NCBI GenBank assembly: GCA_031291325.1
Contig: JARLJG010000068.1
Location: forward strand, 62,001-126,000
DNA length: 64,000 bases
Direction: 5' to 3'
DNA from: Burkholderiaceae bacterium
Lineage (GTDB): Bacteria > Pseudomonadota > Gammaproteobacteria > Burkholderiales > Burkholderiaceae_D
How positions within the stretch are numbered: the stretch's first letter is position 1; each line of letters starts with the position of its first letter. Below the pieces are notes generated by a model that saw only the letters and a program-made list of their open reading frames with translations, made no database searches and had not been told where the DNA came from. Made by a program: the position numbers and the translations under genes. This document shows positions 1 to 10,838 of the stretch, one piece after another.

Positions 1-2
1 GT

Positions 3-2315
3 TTCGATGTTCCCCCCGGCGATCGGCTTCCCGATTTGATGCGCAGCAGGGGATTGTCGTCCACTAAGACAAAAAATGTGCAAGAAGTTCCCCAGTGGCA
101 GGGCAGCGTGGCGGGAGTTGGATATACCGTGATTCAGATGCCTAACCAGCAAAGAAATCAGGTATCGGCCATCGAGGAACTGGTCTTCAGGGATAAGGTT
201 CGCGCCTGGTTGGCGGAAAATCGCCCGGACGTTGTGATCACCTTTGGCGGTTTCTTGCTCGATATGGAAATCCAGCGATGCGCCCGCGCTGCCGGCGCCA
301 TCGTCGCCTTCTATCTGCAAACGCCAAACTACACGCGTCACGAATCATTCGCGCTCGCCGACCTGATCCTCACGAATTCCGACGCCACTGCCGAACATTA
401 TGCGCGCAAATTGGACCTGCGCTGCCATAACGTCGGTGTCTTCGTCGATGTGAAAGCTGCCGTTGCAAAAAAGCGCGACCCGCGGTTCGTCACCTTTATC
501 AACCCGCTTCCGGAAAAAGGCGTGGCGCTCTTTCTGAAACTTGTCCAGCGCGCCGCTCGCGAAGTGCCCGATATGCGGTTTTTGGTGGTGGAAAGTCGTG
601 GCGTTCTGGCGACGGCAATGCAAAGGCTTGGAGTTCCAGAGGCCTTGCTGGAACGAATAACGGTGTTGCCCAAGCAGGAACATATCGCTGAAGTGTACGC
701 GCAGTCGCGCATTCTGTTGGTGCCTTCCTTCTGGTTCGAGGCTGCGGGACGTGTGTTGATCGAGGCGAATGCCAACGGCATTCCAGTGCTGGCCACCAAT
801 CGCGGCGGCATTCCTGAAACCCTCGGCGGCGCTGGTCGGCTGCTGCCAATTCCAGACCGATGCACGGTGGATCATTGGGCGCTGCCGACCGATGAGGAGG
901 TGCGGCCCTGGTGGGAAGAATTGCGCAAGCTATGGACTGATCGCCCGTATTATGAGTCGATGTCCGGCAAGGCTCTTGAAGTCGCAAAAATGCAAACTAT
1001 CGAGCGCGATGCGGCAAATCTTGACATGCTGCTGCGCACAGCAGTAAGCAATGCGGCGGCATCTGCCCAAAAAGACAGTGAACCAACATCACTCACAGAG
1101 CCGGCTTCGAGTGGGTCGATGCAGGAGCCTAAATCGAGTGGGGCTGGCGCGATGGGCAATGAAAAAAGCAATGGCGTGCCGGTCGATTTTTCTGCAAACA
1201 GCCGACGCATAATGATTGTCCAGCTATCTCCCGGTTGGATGGGGATTGCGCGGCTACCCAAGGCGCTGGCTGCGGTTGGTTTCAGAGTGGCGACTTTTTG
1301 CCGGCCCGACAGTTTTCTGTCCAAGACACGTTATGCAGAACACGGCTTCGGGCCGCCGGCAACCGGCAGTCCTTTCCCCAATTTGGCCAATGCGGTGCGG
1401 CAATTTCAACCGGACCTGCTTGTTCCGGGATGCGAATCAGCCGTAAACTTTCTTCACGAGATCGTGCGGGCCGGTTCGGACGGACGGCTGGATGCCGAAG
1501 ATGAAGATATAGTCTCGTTGGCCAAGCGCTCGTTGGGTAACCCGGAGTATTACCATGCGGTTTTGAGCAAGCATGCGACGTTGGAGATTGCCGCCGAACT
1601 TGGGTTGCGTACGCCGCAACAATCGCATGTCAGCAGAATTGAGGATGCTGTCGGTTTTGCCACCCTGCATGGTTACCCCGTGGTGCTAAAGGGCGAGTTT
1701 GGATGTGCCGGGCAGGAAGTCAAAATTTGCGCCACCGCGTACGAAATCGCAGCGGCCTTTCAATTTCTGAATCGAGCCGGCAATCCGCGCAATCCGCGCG
1801 TCGTTGCGCAGCAATATGTTCAGGGCGTCAGCGCCATGCATATGGCAGCAGCTGCTTCCGGCAAGGTGCTGGAAAGCTTGACCTTGCTGAAGGAGCGCAC
1901 CCATCCACAACTCACGGGCCCAAGCAGCGTGGTAAGACTGATTCACAACGAAGAGGCTGCGCACACCGTTTCCTCGCTGATGAAAAAATTGAACTACACC
2001 GGCTTCGGGCATTGCGATTTCATCCTGGAAAACGGCGGCGACGCAGCGTATTTGCTGGAATTTAATCCACGTCCTGGCCCTGCATGCGGGTTGGGTGGAC
2101 TATTTGGTCATGATTTATGCCGCGCCCTATGGAGCTATCTGTCGGACGTTGAATACCAAAGGCACTCTTCACCTGCCAACCATAAAACGGTGGCACTGTT
2201 TCCCAATGAATGGATGCGCGATCCGCAAAGTCCTTTCCTCTCTGCGGCCTATCATGACGTTCCGTGGGATGATCCTTTGTTGCTTAGAGCATACATGCTA
2301 GCCAAAAGCGTGTGA
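3..2315 (+). CDS. Glycosyltransferase / ATP-grasp fusion protein (5' end outside window)
   Basis: The reading frame is open from the first base of the window, so the gene almost certainly starts upstream; the first start-type codon inside is TTG at 36. Counting from there, residues about 50-330 resemble the GT-B fold of GT4-type glycosyltransferases, with the donor-site stretch SFWFEAAGRVLIEANANG near residue 231. Residues about 390-759 form an ATP-grasp ligase-like domain, with GYPVVLKGEFG near 544 and the metal-binding EFNPRPGP near 674. A serine-rich linker joins the halves. Family knowledge suggests sugar transfer plus ATP-dependent carboxylate ligation, perhaps in a cell-surface or secondary metabolite pathway; the substrate is unknown. 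A sulfotransferase-like gene lies downstream on the other strand. The domain calls are good and the pathway is open. Confidence 0.75.
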   Translation, partial: FDVPPGDRLPDLMRSRGLSSTKTKNVQEVPQWQGSVAGVGYTVIQMPNQQRNQVSAIEELVFRDKVRAWLAENRPDVVITFGGFLLDMEIQRCARAAGAIVAFYLQTPNYTRHESFALADLILTNSDATAEHYARKLDLRCHNVGVFVDVKAAVAKKRDPRFVTFINPLPEKGVALFLKLVQRAAREVPDMRFLVVESRGVLATAMQRLGVPEALLERITVLPKQEHIAEVYAQSRILLVPSFWFEAAGRVLIEANANGIPVLATNRGGIPETLGGAGRLLPIPDRCTVDHWALPTDEEVRPWWEELRKLWTDRPYYESMSGKALEVAKMQTIERDAANLDMLLRTAVSNAAASAQKDSEPTSLTEPASSGSMQEPKSSGAGAMGNEKSNGVPVDFSANSRRIMIVQLSPGWMGIARLPKALAAVGFRVATFCRPDSFLSKTRYAEHGFGPPATGSPFPNLANAVRQFQPDLLVPGCESAVNFLHEIVRAGSDGRLDAEDEDIVSLAKRSLGNPEYYHAVLSKHATLEIAAELGLRTPQQSHVSRIEDAVGFATLHGYPVVLKGEFGCAGQEVKICATAYEIAAAFQFLNRAGNPRNPRVVAQQYVQGVSAMHMAAAASGKVLESLTLLKERTHPQLTGPSSVVRLIHNEEAAHTVSSLMKKLNYTGFGHCDFILENGGDAAYLLEFNPRPGPACGLGGLFGHDLCRALWSYLSDVEYQRHSSPANHKTVALFPNEWMRDPQSPFLSAAYHDVPWDDPLLLRAYMLAKSV

Positions 2316-2418
2316 CACCGAGGCGTTGTACTTGTGACAAAGGCCTTCAAATCAACATTTTGACTAAATCAAGTCAATTTGACAGTACGGAATTTGTCAC
2401 CCATATATGTGACGCGCA

Positions 2419-3504
2419 TTAGAGTTTTGCGCGCACTGCAAGGTCGGCAATCATAGGGTGCATCGCTGCAGCATTTTCAAGCCAGGCTTTACCTTGTGCT
2501 GCTGCGATGGCTTCGCGCTTCAAGATCAAGTCGATATCTTTTGCTCTTGCGAATTTGTCATATTGTCGGCCCGGATCCTTCGAGTATGTTTGCATGGTCT
2601 CGCCGGACCCCATTCGACCCACATCGTCGGTCGAATAGCGAATCTTCAAATGATCGAAAATTTGCACCTGCGTCTGAATGTCGGAATTGAGATACTCATC
2701 GAAGTCGAGCCATGAAATCTGCGATTCGCGGCCCTTGGCGGCAAGTTCAAGCGTCAGCATTTCGCATACCCAGCTCATTGCAAGAACTTCACCCACGCCG
2801 AGCTCATAAAGCTTCCATGTGTCGGCATTCACCAAACGATGCAGACGCGCCAATCGAGACGGCGCAAGATCATAAATCGCATTGACGCTTGCCGGTGTTT
2901 TAAGAATGGTCGCCAGATAGGCCGGAAAACTACTATAGACAAAAACGGCCTGCGGCAGATGGGCTTGTCCGAGAATTCGATCCGCAAGGACATTGGTATA
3001 ACTGGTGGCTTTAATAACGACTTCGTTGCCGGGTCTGAATTTTCGAGAATAATATACCAGACACGCGGCAAAATATTCGTCAAATTGATTTGGCGAAACC
3101 ACGCTTTCCGACTTCTCCAGATTATTCAATAATTCCGCCAGCCATCGCAACAGAAGTGGTTCGCGCAGTGAAAGAACCTGCTGTTGCTGTCCCAAAATCT
3201 TGGACAGCAGTGTTGATCCAACGTGACTGATGTGAAAAATATAGCGGCTGCAAGGCAGGACGGTGAGATTTTTTGCCAGACCTGCAAATTCGTTGAGCGG
3301 CAAAATGTACTTTTTGCCGTCGACACTGCGAGCGATTTGGTGAATGAAACTGGAGCGTCTGAAATCCAATTCCGTCAGACGCAGCAATAACACGTTTGTG
3401 CGATCAACAATCTGAAACGGGAACAGTTCCGCAGTTTCTATTGAAATTTTCTCGTTTTGAGCCGAAGCTTCGCTTGGTCGACGGAACGCATTGGAATCGG
3501 TCAT
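2419..3504 (-). CDS. Sulfotransferase-fold protein
   Basis: A 361-residue cytosolic protein with a P-loop-like stretch, SHVGSTLLSKIL, at residues 93-104. This matches the PAPS 5'-phosphosulfate loop seen in sulfotransferase-family proteins, where the more usual form is PRSGTTLL. No signal peptide or membrane segment is seen. It converges on the glycosyltransferase/ATP-grasp gene and is followed 5' by a divergent SRPBCC gene. If it is a true sulfotransferase it would move sulfate from PAPS to a carbohydrate or peptide, possibly the product of the neighbouring fusion enzyme; that is inference from context. The C-terminal half is not recognised. Confidence 0.6.
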   Translation of the reverse strand: MTDSNAFRRPSEASAQNEKISIETAELFPFQIVDRTNVLLLRLTELDFRRSSFIHQIARSVDGKKYILPLNEFAGLAKNLTVLPCSRYIFHISHVGSTLLSKILGQQQQVLSLREPLLLRWLAELLNNLEKSESVVSPNQFDEYFAACLVYYSRKFRPGNEVVIKATSYTNVLADRILGQAHLPQAVFVYSSFPAYLATILKTPASVNAIYDLAPSRLARLHRLVNADTWKLYELGVGEVLAMSWVCEMLTLELAAKGRESQISWLDFDEYLNSDIQTQVQIFDHLKIRYSTDDVGRMGSGETMQTYSKDPGRQYDKFARAKDIDLILKREAIAAAQGKAWLENAAAMHPMIADLAVRAKL

Positions 3505-3737
3505 ATTTTGGTATAAATTTGCAATCTAAATGAGGTCCAATATTTTACTTGACGGCAGCGCGTCGTCCAGGCGCCATTGCATGAAAGCGTTCGAGGCGGC
3601 GTGCGTGCACTTCGGACTTGAGAAGCGGTCGACGGTGCAATACGGCTCCGATTTTACTACGCTGACGCTGCCTTCGGACCGCAACAAGTCGGGTATCATG
3701 TCGAAGGGTTCATTAAAAAAGTGCCAAGGAGCGTCCC

Positions 3738-4310
3738 ATGCTGAAATTCCTGCTGACAACACTCTGCCTTTTGACATTTCAAGCGTCCGCTTTGGCAGAC
3801 GTCGTGTCAGCCGACGACATCCAGGTCAAGGTTCAAAAAGATGGCGATTCGGTGGTCATCGATTTAAGCGTGACGATACCGGCCACGCCGCAGGAAGCCT
3901 GGGCCGTGCTGGTCGATTTCGATCATATGCCGCAATTTTTAAACAATTTGCAATCGAGCAAGATTCTGGAAAAGCATGGGAATCATTGGAAGGTCGAGCA
4001 AAAGGGGAAAACCGCACCGCATGCCGGTTTTTCGATCTCCTTTGAAGCGGTGCGCGAAGTCGACCTGACGCCTTTTGAAACGATACACTCCCATTTGATC
4101 AGCGGCACCCAGAAAAAACACGAGGGACTGACGCAATTGTTCCCGAGCGGCAGCGGCACGCGCATCGTCTACCATGCGGAATCGATTTCCACGGTGTGGG
4201 TGCCGCCGCTCTTGGGGCCATCGGTGATCGAGGGCGATGTCCGCAAGCAATTTCAAGATATGATCGGCGAAATATTGAAGCGACAAGCCGCCGCCAAGAC
4301 CGCCGGCTGA
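3738..4310 (+). CDS. Secreted SRPBCC (START-like) family protein
   Basis: The 190-residue protein starts at ATG 3738, with AAGGAG about 7 bases upstream. Residues 1-21 form a typical Sec signal peptide (basic start, hydrophobic core, cleavage near ALA-D). The remainder matches the SRPBCC/polyketide cyclase-like fold: the motif TPQEAWAVLVDFDHMPQFL near residues 54-72 is the usual N-terminal signature of this superfamily. Such proteins bind hydrophobic ligands in a deep pocket. Here it would act in the periplasm; the ligand is unknown. It stands alone, without an evident operon partner. Confidence 0.75.
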   Translation: MLKFLLTTLCLLTFQASALADVVSADDIQVKVQKDGDSVVIDLSVTIPATPQEAWAVLVDFDHMPQFLNNLQSSKILEKHGNHWKVEQKGKTAPHAGFSISFEAVREVDLTPFETIHSHLISGTQKKHEGLTQLFPSGSGTRIVYHAESISTVWVPPLLGPSVIEGDVRKQFQDMIGEILKRQAAAKTAG

Positions 4311-4474
4311 CATTTCATCGGTAGCCCACCATGCGTATCGCCGCAGTGTCGTCCACCTATTGCGCATATGGCATGTATTGATCCCCAACGCGATTGCGCT
4401 AAGTGATTGAATTATTTGAATATTTAATTGATTGCTCATCGATCGCCAGCGAATTTGCGGATACTGAAACTAGA

Positions 4475-4505
4475 TTGCAATTTTTTGGCATTTGTCCTGT
4501 ATAAT
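4475..4505 (+). promoter_or_regulatory. Probable cold-shock gene promoter
   Basis: A consensus -10 box TATAAT lies at 4500-4505. The best -35 candidate is TTGCAA at 4475-4480, with a rather long 19-bp spacer. It leaves an mRNA leader of about 100 bases before the cold-shock gene at 4615, as is usual for cspA-type genes whose leader controls translation at low temperature. The -10 is convincing and the -35 less so. Confidence 0.5.
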
Positions 4506-4614
4506 GCGGCATCGTTGAGATTCGAGCTAGTGGTGCAGTATTAGTCTGTCATTCCTTTCTTGGCTGAAACGATTCAACGGGTGAAAGCCCAATTTAACTG
4601 TAATAGGAAATGTA

Positions 4615-4818
4615 ATGGCAACTGGTATCGTAAAATGGTTCAATGACGCAAAGGGCTTCGGCTTTATCACTCCTGACGAAGGCGGCGAAGATCTGTTCGC
4701 TCACTTCTCGGCAATTCAGTCGAATGGCTTCAAGTCCCTGCAAGAGAACCAACGCGTGTCGTTCGAAGTGACCGCCGGCCCTAAGGGCAAGCAAGCATCG
4801 AACATTCAGGCTATCTAA
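4615..4818 (+). CDS. Cold-shock protein (CspA family)
   Basis: A 67-residue single cold-shock domain protein. The RNA-binding motifs RNP1 (KGFGFI, residues 16-21) and RNP2-like (LFAHF, residues 31-35) are both present. Length and sequence are typical of betaproteobacterial CspA/CspE-type nucleic-acid chaperones, which melt RNA secondary structure during cold or growth shifts. It is monocistronic: a long leader with a good -10 box lies upstream, and a strong terminator follows 20 bases after the stop. Several paralogues usually exist per genome, so a specific symbol is not assigned. Confidence 0.95.
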   Translation: MATGIVKWFNDAKGFGFITPDEGGEDLFAHFSAIQSNGFKSLQENQRVSFEVTAGPKGKQASNIQAI

Positions 4819-4838
4819 GCTTCTAAGCTGAACTAGCG

Positions 4839-4868
4839 AAAAAACCCCGGCAAGCCGGGGTTTTTTTT
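4839..4868. terminator. Bidirectional intrinsic terminator
   Basis: A GC stem CCCCGGC (4845-4851) pairs with GCCGGGG (4854-4860). Eight T residues follow and six A residues precede it, so it has a U-tract on either strand. It lies between the convergent cold-shock gene and the glutathione S-transferase gene and can end both transcripts. Confidence 0.9.
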
Positions 4869-4881
4869 CATTCAATGAAAA

Positions 4882-5565
4882 TCAGATTCGGCGCAAATCT
4901 GTAATCCAAGTGCCGCTAGCCTTCGCTTCGGCTTCGTGGCCCGGTTCGCGCCAGGTTTCGCCGAGCGCTTGTTCATACCAGGCTTGCATCGACGGCTGGT
5001 CGAGCATGTGCGCTGCATAAGCGGCGGCTTTGTCTTGCAGCGCGAGGCCGTAAGTCTGTGCGCGAAACACGACCGGCGCAAACATGGCATCGACTGCCGA
5101 GAACGTCTTGCCCGCCAGGAAGGGGCCGCCAAAGCGTGTCAGCCCTTCGTTCCAAAGCTCGTTGATGCGTTCGATATCCTTGCTCAACGCGGGCGGGTAA
5201 GCATTGAGGCGCACCCGGATGCCGCAATTCATCGTGCAATGCTCGCGCAACGCGCCAAAGCCGGAATGCATTTCAGCCGCCGCGCAGCGCGCCCAGGCGC
5301 GTGCGCGCGGGTCTTCCGGCCAGACGTTCGGATGCCGTTCGGCGAGATATTCGATGATCGCCAGCGAGTCCCAGATTATTTCGCCCCGATCATGCAGGCA
5401 AGGCACTTTCCCATTCGGCGCGAAGCGGCGAAACGCTTCCCAATTCGCGCCTTCGGCGAACGGTATCAATCGCTCGTCAAACGGGATCGAACATGCGCGC
5501 ATCAATATCCAGGGCCGCAAAGACCACGAGGAATAATTTTTGTTGGCAATGAATAGTTCGTACAT
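4882..5565 (-). CDS. Glutathione S-transferase family protein
   Basis: A 227-residue protein. The N-terminal thioredoxin-like GST domain opens with YELFIANKNYSSWSLRPW, whose serines near residues 12-14 sit where the GSH-activating residue is found. GKVPCLHDRGEIIWDSLAI (about residues 52-70) carries the conserved cis-proline and the glutamyl-binding ES/DS pair. The helical C-terminal domain follows from about residue 90. It would conjugate or isomerise small electrophiles using glutathione; the substrate cannot be told from sequence. It lies 29 bases downstream of smpB on the same strand and shares the terminator with the cold-shock gene. Confidence 0.88.
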   Translation of the reverse strand: MYELFIANKNYSSWSLRPWILMRACSIPFDERLIPFAEGANWEAFRRFAPNGKVPCLHDRGEIIWDSLAIIEYLAERHPNVWPEDPRARAWARCAAAEMHSGFGALREHCTMNCGIRVRLNAYPPALSKDIERINELWNEGLTRFGGPFLAGKTFSAVDAMFAPVVFRAQTYGLALQDKAAAYAAHMLDQPSMQAWYEQALGETWREPGHEAEAKASGTWITDLRRI

Positions 5566-5594
5566 AAGGACTCGCTTGAATGAATAGGGCAGGG

Positions 5595-6044
5595 CTAGCG
5601 ATTATGCTGTTTCATGATGGTCTGCTTTTCGCGAACCCAATCCCGTTGCTTTTCGGTTTCCCGTTTATCGTGCTGCTTCTTGCCTTTCGCCAGGCCGATT
5701 TCGCACTTGACCCGTCCCCTGACGTAATGCAGGTTGAGCGGCACCAAGGTATAGCCGGCGCGGTCGACCTTGCCGATCAGCCGCTTGATTTCTTCGGAGT
5801 GGAGCAACAATTTCCTGGTGCGCACCGCCTCCGGATGGACGTGCGACGAGGCGCTGGTGAGCGCGCTGATATGCGCGCCGAACAGGAATATTTCGCCGTT
5901 GTTGACGATGACGTAGGCTTCCTTCAATTGCACGCGCCCGGCACGGATCGCCTTGACTTCCCATCCTTGCAGCACGACGCCGGCTTCGTATCGCTCCTCT
6001 ATAAAGTAATCGTGGAATGCTTTTTTGTTGTCAACTATGGTCAT
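5595..6044 (-). CDS. smpB: SsrA-binding protein SmpB
   Basis: A 149-residue protein with all the marks of Smp[21 protein letters not shown] near the start, the core motif [15 protein letters not shown], and the basic C-terminal tail that folds in the ribosomal A site ([10 protein letters not shown] onward). SmpB delivers tmRNA to stalled ribosomes for trans-translation. It is divergent from ratA, 66 bases away, an arrangement common in Beta- and Gammaproteobacteria. Length is normal. Confidence 0.97.
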   Translation of the reverse strand: MTIVDNKKAFHDYFIEERYEAGVVLQGWEVKAIRAGRVQLKEAYVIVNNGEIFLFGAHISALTSASSHVHPEAVRTRKLLLHSEEIKRLIGKVDRAGYTLVPLNLHYVRGRVKCEIGLAKGKKQHDKRETEKQRDWVREKQTIMKQHNR

Positions 6045-6110
6045 GAGATCGAGAATCGGTGCGGATCGGTTAAAATTTGACTTTGTATTCTATCAAACGG
6101 TTCATTTTAG

Positions 6111-6542
6111 ATGGCTGCGGTGCATAAATCGGTACTTGTGGGGTATAGCGCGGAGCAAATGTTCGTGCTGGTGGACCGGGTAGAGGATTATCCGCGATTT
6201 CTGCCGTGGTGCGGCGAAGTCGATGTGCAGCGACCGGATGAACAAAGCATGATCGGCAGCCTGTCCATACAATATCACGGGATCAATCAAACATTTTCCA
6301 CCAGGAACAAGAATGTTCGTCCATTTTCCATACAAATGACCTTGGTGGACGGCCCGTTCAAGCATCTGGAAGGCACCTGGGTGTTCAAGCCTTTGCGCGC
6401 CGATGCTTGCAAAATCGAATTCGAGTTGAATTACGAATTTTCAAACCGGGTGCTCGATCAAGTCATCGGCCCGGTTTTCGGCATGATTGCCAACAGTTTC
6501 GTCGATTCCTTTTGCCGCCGCGCGGAAACCATCTATGGGTGA
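6111..6542 (+). CDS. ratA: RatA-type START/COQ10 family protein
   Basis: A 143-residue SRPBCC/COQ10-like protein. The opening MAAVHKSVLVGYSAEQMFVL and the block VEDYPRFLPWC (residues 25-35) match the RatA/YfjG family. Members bind ubiquinone-like lipids; the E. coli protein has been described as a toxin that blocks 70S ribosome assembly, though a respiratory role is also proposed. The next gene, rnfH, overlaps it by 8 bases, so the two are probably co-translated. The divergent neighbour is smpB. Confidence 0.9.
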   Translation: MAAVHKSVLVGYSAEQMFVLVDRVEDYPRFLPWCGEVDVQRPDEQSMIGSLSIQYHGINQTFSTRNKNVRPFSIQMTLVDGPFKHLEGTWVFKPLRADACKIEFELNYEFSNRVLDQVIGPVFGMIANSFVDSFCRRAETIYG

Positions 6543-6831
6543 GTCACTGCCCTCTGTTCGCCTGCAAGTCTGTTACGCGACCGCGCAACGACAGATATTG
6601 CTCGATATTACCGTGCCTGCTGCGACCACCGTGCATCAAGCGATCGATGCCAGCGGCATTTTGCGCCTGGCGCCTGAAATCGACTTGTCGGTCTGGCGCG
6701 TCGGCGTGTACGGCAAACTGAGAGCGCTCGACGCGGCGGTGCGCGATCTCGATCGGGTTGAAATCTACCGACCGCTGACCGCCGACCCGATGGAATCGCG
6801 CCGCCGCCGTGCTGCCAAGCCCAAACCCTAG
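6535..6831 (+). CDS. rnfH: RnfH family (UPF0125) protein
   Basis: The ATG at 6535 lies inside the end of ratA and gives a 98-residue protein beginning MGESLPSVRLQVCYAT; an upstream in-frame start would extend deep into ratA and is unlikely. The protein matches the RnfH/RatB ubiquitin-like beta-grasp family, with VRLQVCYATAQRQILLDITV at the start and RDLDRVEIYRPLTADPMESR at the end, the usual signature of this family. Its role is unclear; pairing with ratA is conserved in many proteobacteria. Confidence 0.92.
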   Translation: MGESLPSVRLQVCYATAQRQILLDITVPAATTVHQAIDASGILRLAPEIDLSVWRVGVYGKLRALDAAVRDLDRVEIYRPLTADPMESRRRRAAKPKP

Positions 6832-6898
6832 TCGTTTGTCGGACGGCACGCCTGAAATTGCTCCGGCGCGGAGGGGCTTTGGGAATGCCCCATAGCCT

Positions 6899-7411
6899 TT
6901 ACTTATCGCACGATGCGCTGATCGCTTCCTCGGCGCGCGCTTCTTCCTTGATCCGATCGTCGTCGCTCAGATACGAGCGCTCGCCGTTGTTGTCTGTGCT
7001 TTTGATGCGCTCGCCGCTTTTCAAGCTTTGTAGATAAGATTTTGCGCGCGCGCAGTTTTCGTCGTTGCTTTCCTTGCGTTTGGCTTCTTCACCCGCTTTC
7101 TTGTCTTTTTCCGCTTGCTCCAGCTTCCGTTTTTTGTAATCGGCTTCTTTTTCGGCAGTCGTTTTTGGCTCCTTGACTGCTTTGTCGGCGCCGGCATCGT
7201 CGGTTTTATCTGCAGCTTCGCTGGCTTTGGGTACCGGCGCACCGTGCGGCTGCTTCAGGATGCGATTTTGCGGAACATTGGCGGGCGGCGCGACATCGGT
7301 AAACTGTTTGACGCCATGTTCGTCCAGCCAAACCCATTGCGCCAGCGCGCTGGATATCATGCAGGAACTCGCCGCCAACACGGCGATTTGCAACAAATAT
7401 TTCGCTTTCAT
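6899..7411 (-). CDS. DUF4124 domain-containing exported protein
   Basis: The ATG at 7411, preceded by GAGAG, gives 170 residues starting MKAKYLLQIAVLAASS; longer starts would add an unlikely 22-residue tail ahead of a good signal peptide. The mature protein begins with a DUF4124 domain (QWVWLDEHGVKQFTDVAPP), a short fold common in Burkholderiales envelope proteins. A very charged Lys/Glu/Ala-rich stretch, probably coiled coil, covers residues about 70-125. Function is unknown. It lies between rnfH and guaB, as in related Burkholderiales genomes. Confidence 0.85.
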   Translation of the reverse strand: MKAKYLLQIAVLAASSCMISSALAQWVWLDEHGVKQFTDVAPPANVPQNRILKQPHGAPVPKASEAADKTDDAGADKAVKEPKTTAEKEADYKKRKLEQAEKDKKAGEEAKRKESNDENCARAKSYLQSLKSGERIKSTDNNGERSYLSDDDRIKEEARAEEAISASCDK

Positions 7412-7587
7412 CGATATTCTCTCAAAGTTTTGCCACAGAATGCCCCAGATTTCGCCACGCTTTCCCTTGACTGTCAATCAAGGCGCTCGTTTTTGTTAAA
7501 AAACACGGGACTCGCGCGATTTTCGACGTTTCCGATGTCCTGGGAAGCGTCAAGGCTGACGTCAATTTTCTTGAAACTTTACCGCAA

Positions 7588-9105
<1,518 letters not shown>

Positions 9106-9169
9106 GTGATGCAAGCGATCCCCGTCGCAAGGGCGGACGGGGCTCGCGCATTCAAGTTTCGGTAAACGC

Positions 9170-9203
9170 ATGCGGTTCGGCGGCTTGTGCCGCCGAACCG
9201 CAT
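9170..9203 (+). terminator. 15-bp perfect hairpin between guaB and guaA
   Basis: ATGCGGTTCGGCGGC (9170-9184) pairs perfectly with 9189-9203 around a 4-base TTGT loop. The downstream run is TCCATTTATTTTC, only moderately T-rich, so it could be a terminator/attenuator within the guaBA unit or an mRNA-stabilising structure. It lies 39 bases before the guaA start. Confidence 0.65.
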
Positions 9204-9242
9204 TCCATTTATTTTCAAACTATCGCCGTTCATATTATCGCC

Positions 9243-10820
9243 ATGCACTCAAAAATTCTGATCCTCGATTTCGGTTCGCAAGTGACGCAATTGATTGCCC
9301 GCCGCGTGCGGGATACCGGCGTATTTTCCGAAGTGTATCCGTACGATGTCACCGACGAGTTCATCCGCAACTACGGCGCCGCCGGCGTGATCTTGTCGGG
9401 CGGCCCGAACTCGGTCACCGAGGGCGACACCCCGCGCGCGCCGCAGGCGGTGTTCGAGCTGGGCGTGCCGGTGCTGGGTATTTGCTACGGCATGCAAATG
9501 ATGGCCGAGCAATTGGGCGGCAAGGTCGAAATCGGAACGGTGCGAGAATTCGGCTATGCCGAAGTGCGGGCGCGCGGCCATACCGAATTATTCACCGGCA
9601 TCAACGACTTCGTCACGCCCGAAGGCCACGGCATGCTCAAGGTCTGGATGAGCCACGGCGACAAGGTAATTGCCATGCCGCCCGGCTTCAAATTGATGGC
9701 GTCCACCGACAATTGCCCGATCGCGGCGATGGCCGACGAAGCGCGCAAATTCTACGCAGTGCAATTCCATCCCGAAGTCACGCATACGCTGCAAGGCAAG
9801 GCGATCCTGGGGCGTTTTGTGCACGAGATCTGCGGTTGCAAGGCCGACTGGAACATGCCGGACTACATCGCCGAAGCGGTCGCGGCGATTCGCGCGCAGG
9901 TCGGCAAGGATGAAGTGATCCTTGGGTTGTCCGGCGGCGTCGACAGCAGCGTGGCGGCGGCCCTGATCCATCGCGCCATCGGCGACCAGCTTACCTGCGT
10001 GTTCGTCGACCACGGCTTGCTGCGTCTGAACGAAGGCCAGATGGTGATGGACATGTTCGGCAAGAATCTCGGCGTCAAGGTCATCCGCATCGACGCCAGC
10101 GAGCAATTCATGGGTCACCTGGCGGGCGTCACCGACCCGGAAGCCAAGCGCAAGATCATCGGGCGCGAATTCGTCGAAGTGTTCCAGGTCGAAGCCGGCA
10201 AATTGCGCAATGCGAAGTGGCTGGCGCAAGGGACGATCTATCCCGACGTCATCGAAAGCGCCGGCAAGGGCAAAAAGGGCCACACGATCAAGAGCCACCA
10301 CAACGTCGGCGGCTTGCCCGAGACGCTGAACCTGAAGCTGCTGGAGCCGCTGCGCGAATTGTTCAAGGACGAAGTGCGCGAACTCGGCGTGGCGCTCGGC
10401 CTGCCGCACGACATGGTGTACCGCCACCCATTCCCCGGCCCCGGCCTGGGGGTGCGCATCCTGGGCGAAGTAAAGAAGGAATTCGCCGATTTGCTGCGCC
10501 GCGCCGACGCCATCTTCATCGAAGAATTGCGCACCGCCAGGGACGAGTTGAATGTCTCCTGGTACGAAAAGACCAGCCAGGCGTTTGCCGTGTTCCTGCC
10601 GGTCAAATCGGTGGGCGTGATGGGCGATGGCCGCACCTACGACTACGTGGTAGCCTTGCGCGCGGTGCAGACGCAGGACTTCATGACCGCCCATTGGGCG
10701 CATTTGCCGCATGAACTGCTCGGCAAGGTGTCGAACCGCATCATCAACGAAGTACGCGGCATCAACCGCGTGGTGTACGATATCTCCGGCAAACCGCCAG
10801 CGACTATCGAGTGGGAGTGA
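9243..10820 (+). CDS. guaA: GMP synthase (glutamine-hydrolysing)
   Basis: A full-length 525-residue GMP synthase. It aminates XMP to GMP using glutamine and ATP. The class I glutamine amidotransferase domain has the nucleophile Cys81 in LGICYGMQ and the His176/Glu178 pair in QFHPEVT. The ATP pyrophosphatase PP-loop SGGVDSS is at residues 230-236, and the C-terminal dimerisation domain ends with PATIEWE. The 3' end is intact although a mobile element starts right behind it: guaA 3' ends are known integration sites for genomic islands, and insertion keeps the coding sequence. Confidence 0.98.
   Translation: MHSKILILDFGSQVTQLIARRVRDTGVFSEVYPYDVTDEFIRNYGAAGVILSGGPNSVTEGDTPRAPQAVFELGVPVLGICYGMQMMAEQLGGKVEIGTVREFGYAEVRARGHTELFTGINDFVTPEGHGMLKVWMSHGDKVIAMPPGFKLMASTDNCPIAAMADEARKFYAVQFHPEVTHTLQGKAILGRFVHEICGCKADWNMPDYIAEAVAAIRAQVGKDEVILGLSGGVDSSVAAALIHRAIGDQLTCVFVDHGLLRLNEGQMVMDMFGKNLGVKVIRIDASEQFMGHLAGVTDPEAKRKIIGREFVEVFQVEAGKLRNAKWLAQGTIYPDVIESAGKGKKGHTIKSHHNVGGLPETLNLKLLEPLRELFKDEVRELGVALGLPHDMVYRHPFPGPGLGVRILGEVKKEFADLLRRADAIFIEELRTARDELNVSWYEKTSQAFAVFLPVKSVGVMGDGRTYDYVVALRAVQTQDFMTAHWAHLPHELLGKVSNRIINEVRGINRVVYDISGKPPATIEWE
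10801..10820 (+). other. Putative attL core at the 3' end of guaA
   Basis: The last 20 bases of guaA, including the stop codon, are the likely left attachment core: a P4-type integrase gene begins 300 bases downstream, facing away from guaA, and all sequence beyond is element-like. Island integration at guaA normally duplicates this 3' end at the far side. No second copy is seen in the window, so attR must lie past 64000. Exact core limits cannot be set. Confidence 0.5.
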
Positions 10821-10838
10821 TTTAAGGTCTTTCGGGGA

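Noticed and set aside
9588-10712. A 374-codon frame antisense to guaA
   Set aside because: Shadow of GMP synthase; His/Gln/Ala-rich composition without a fold.
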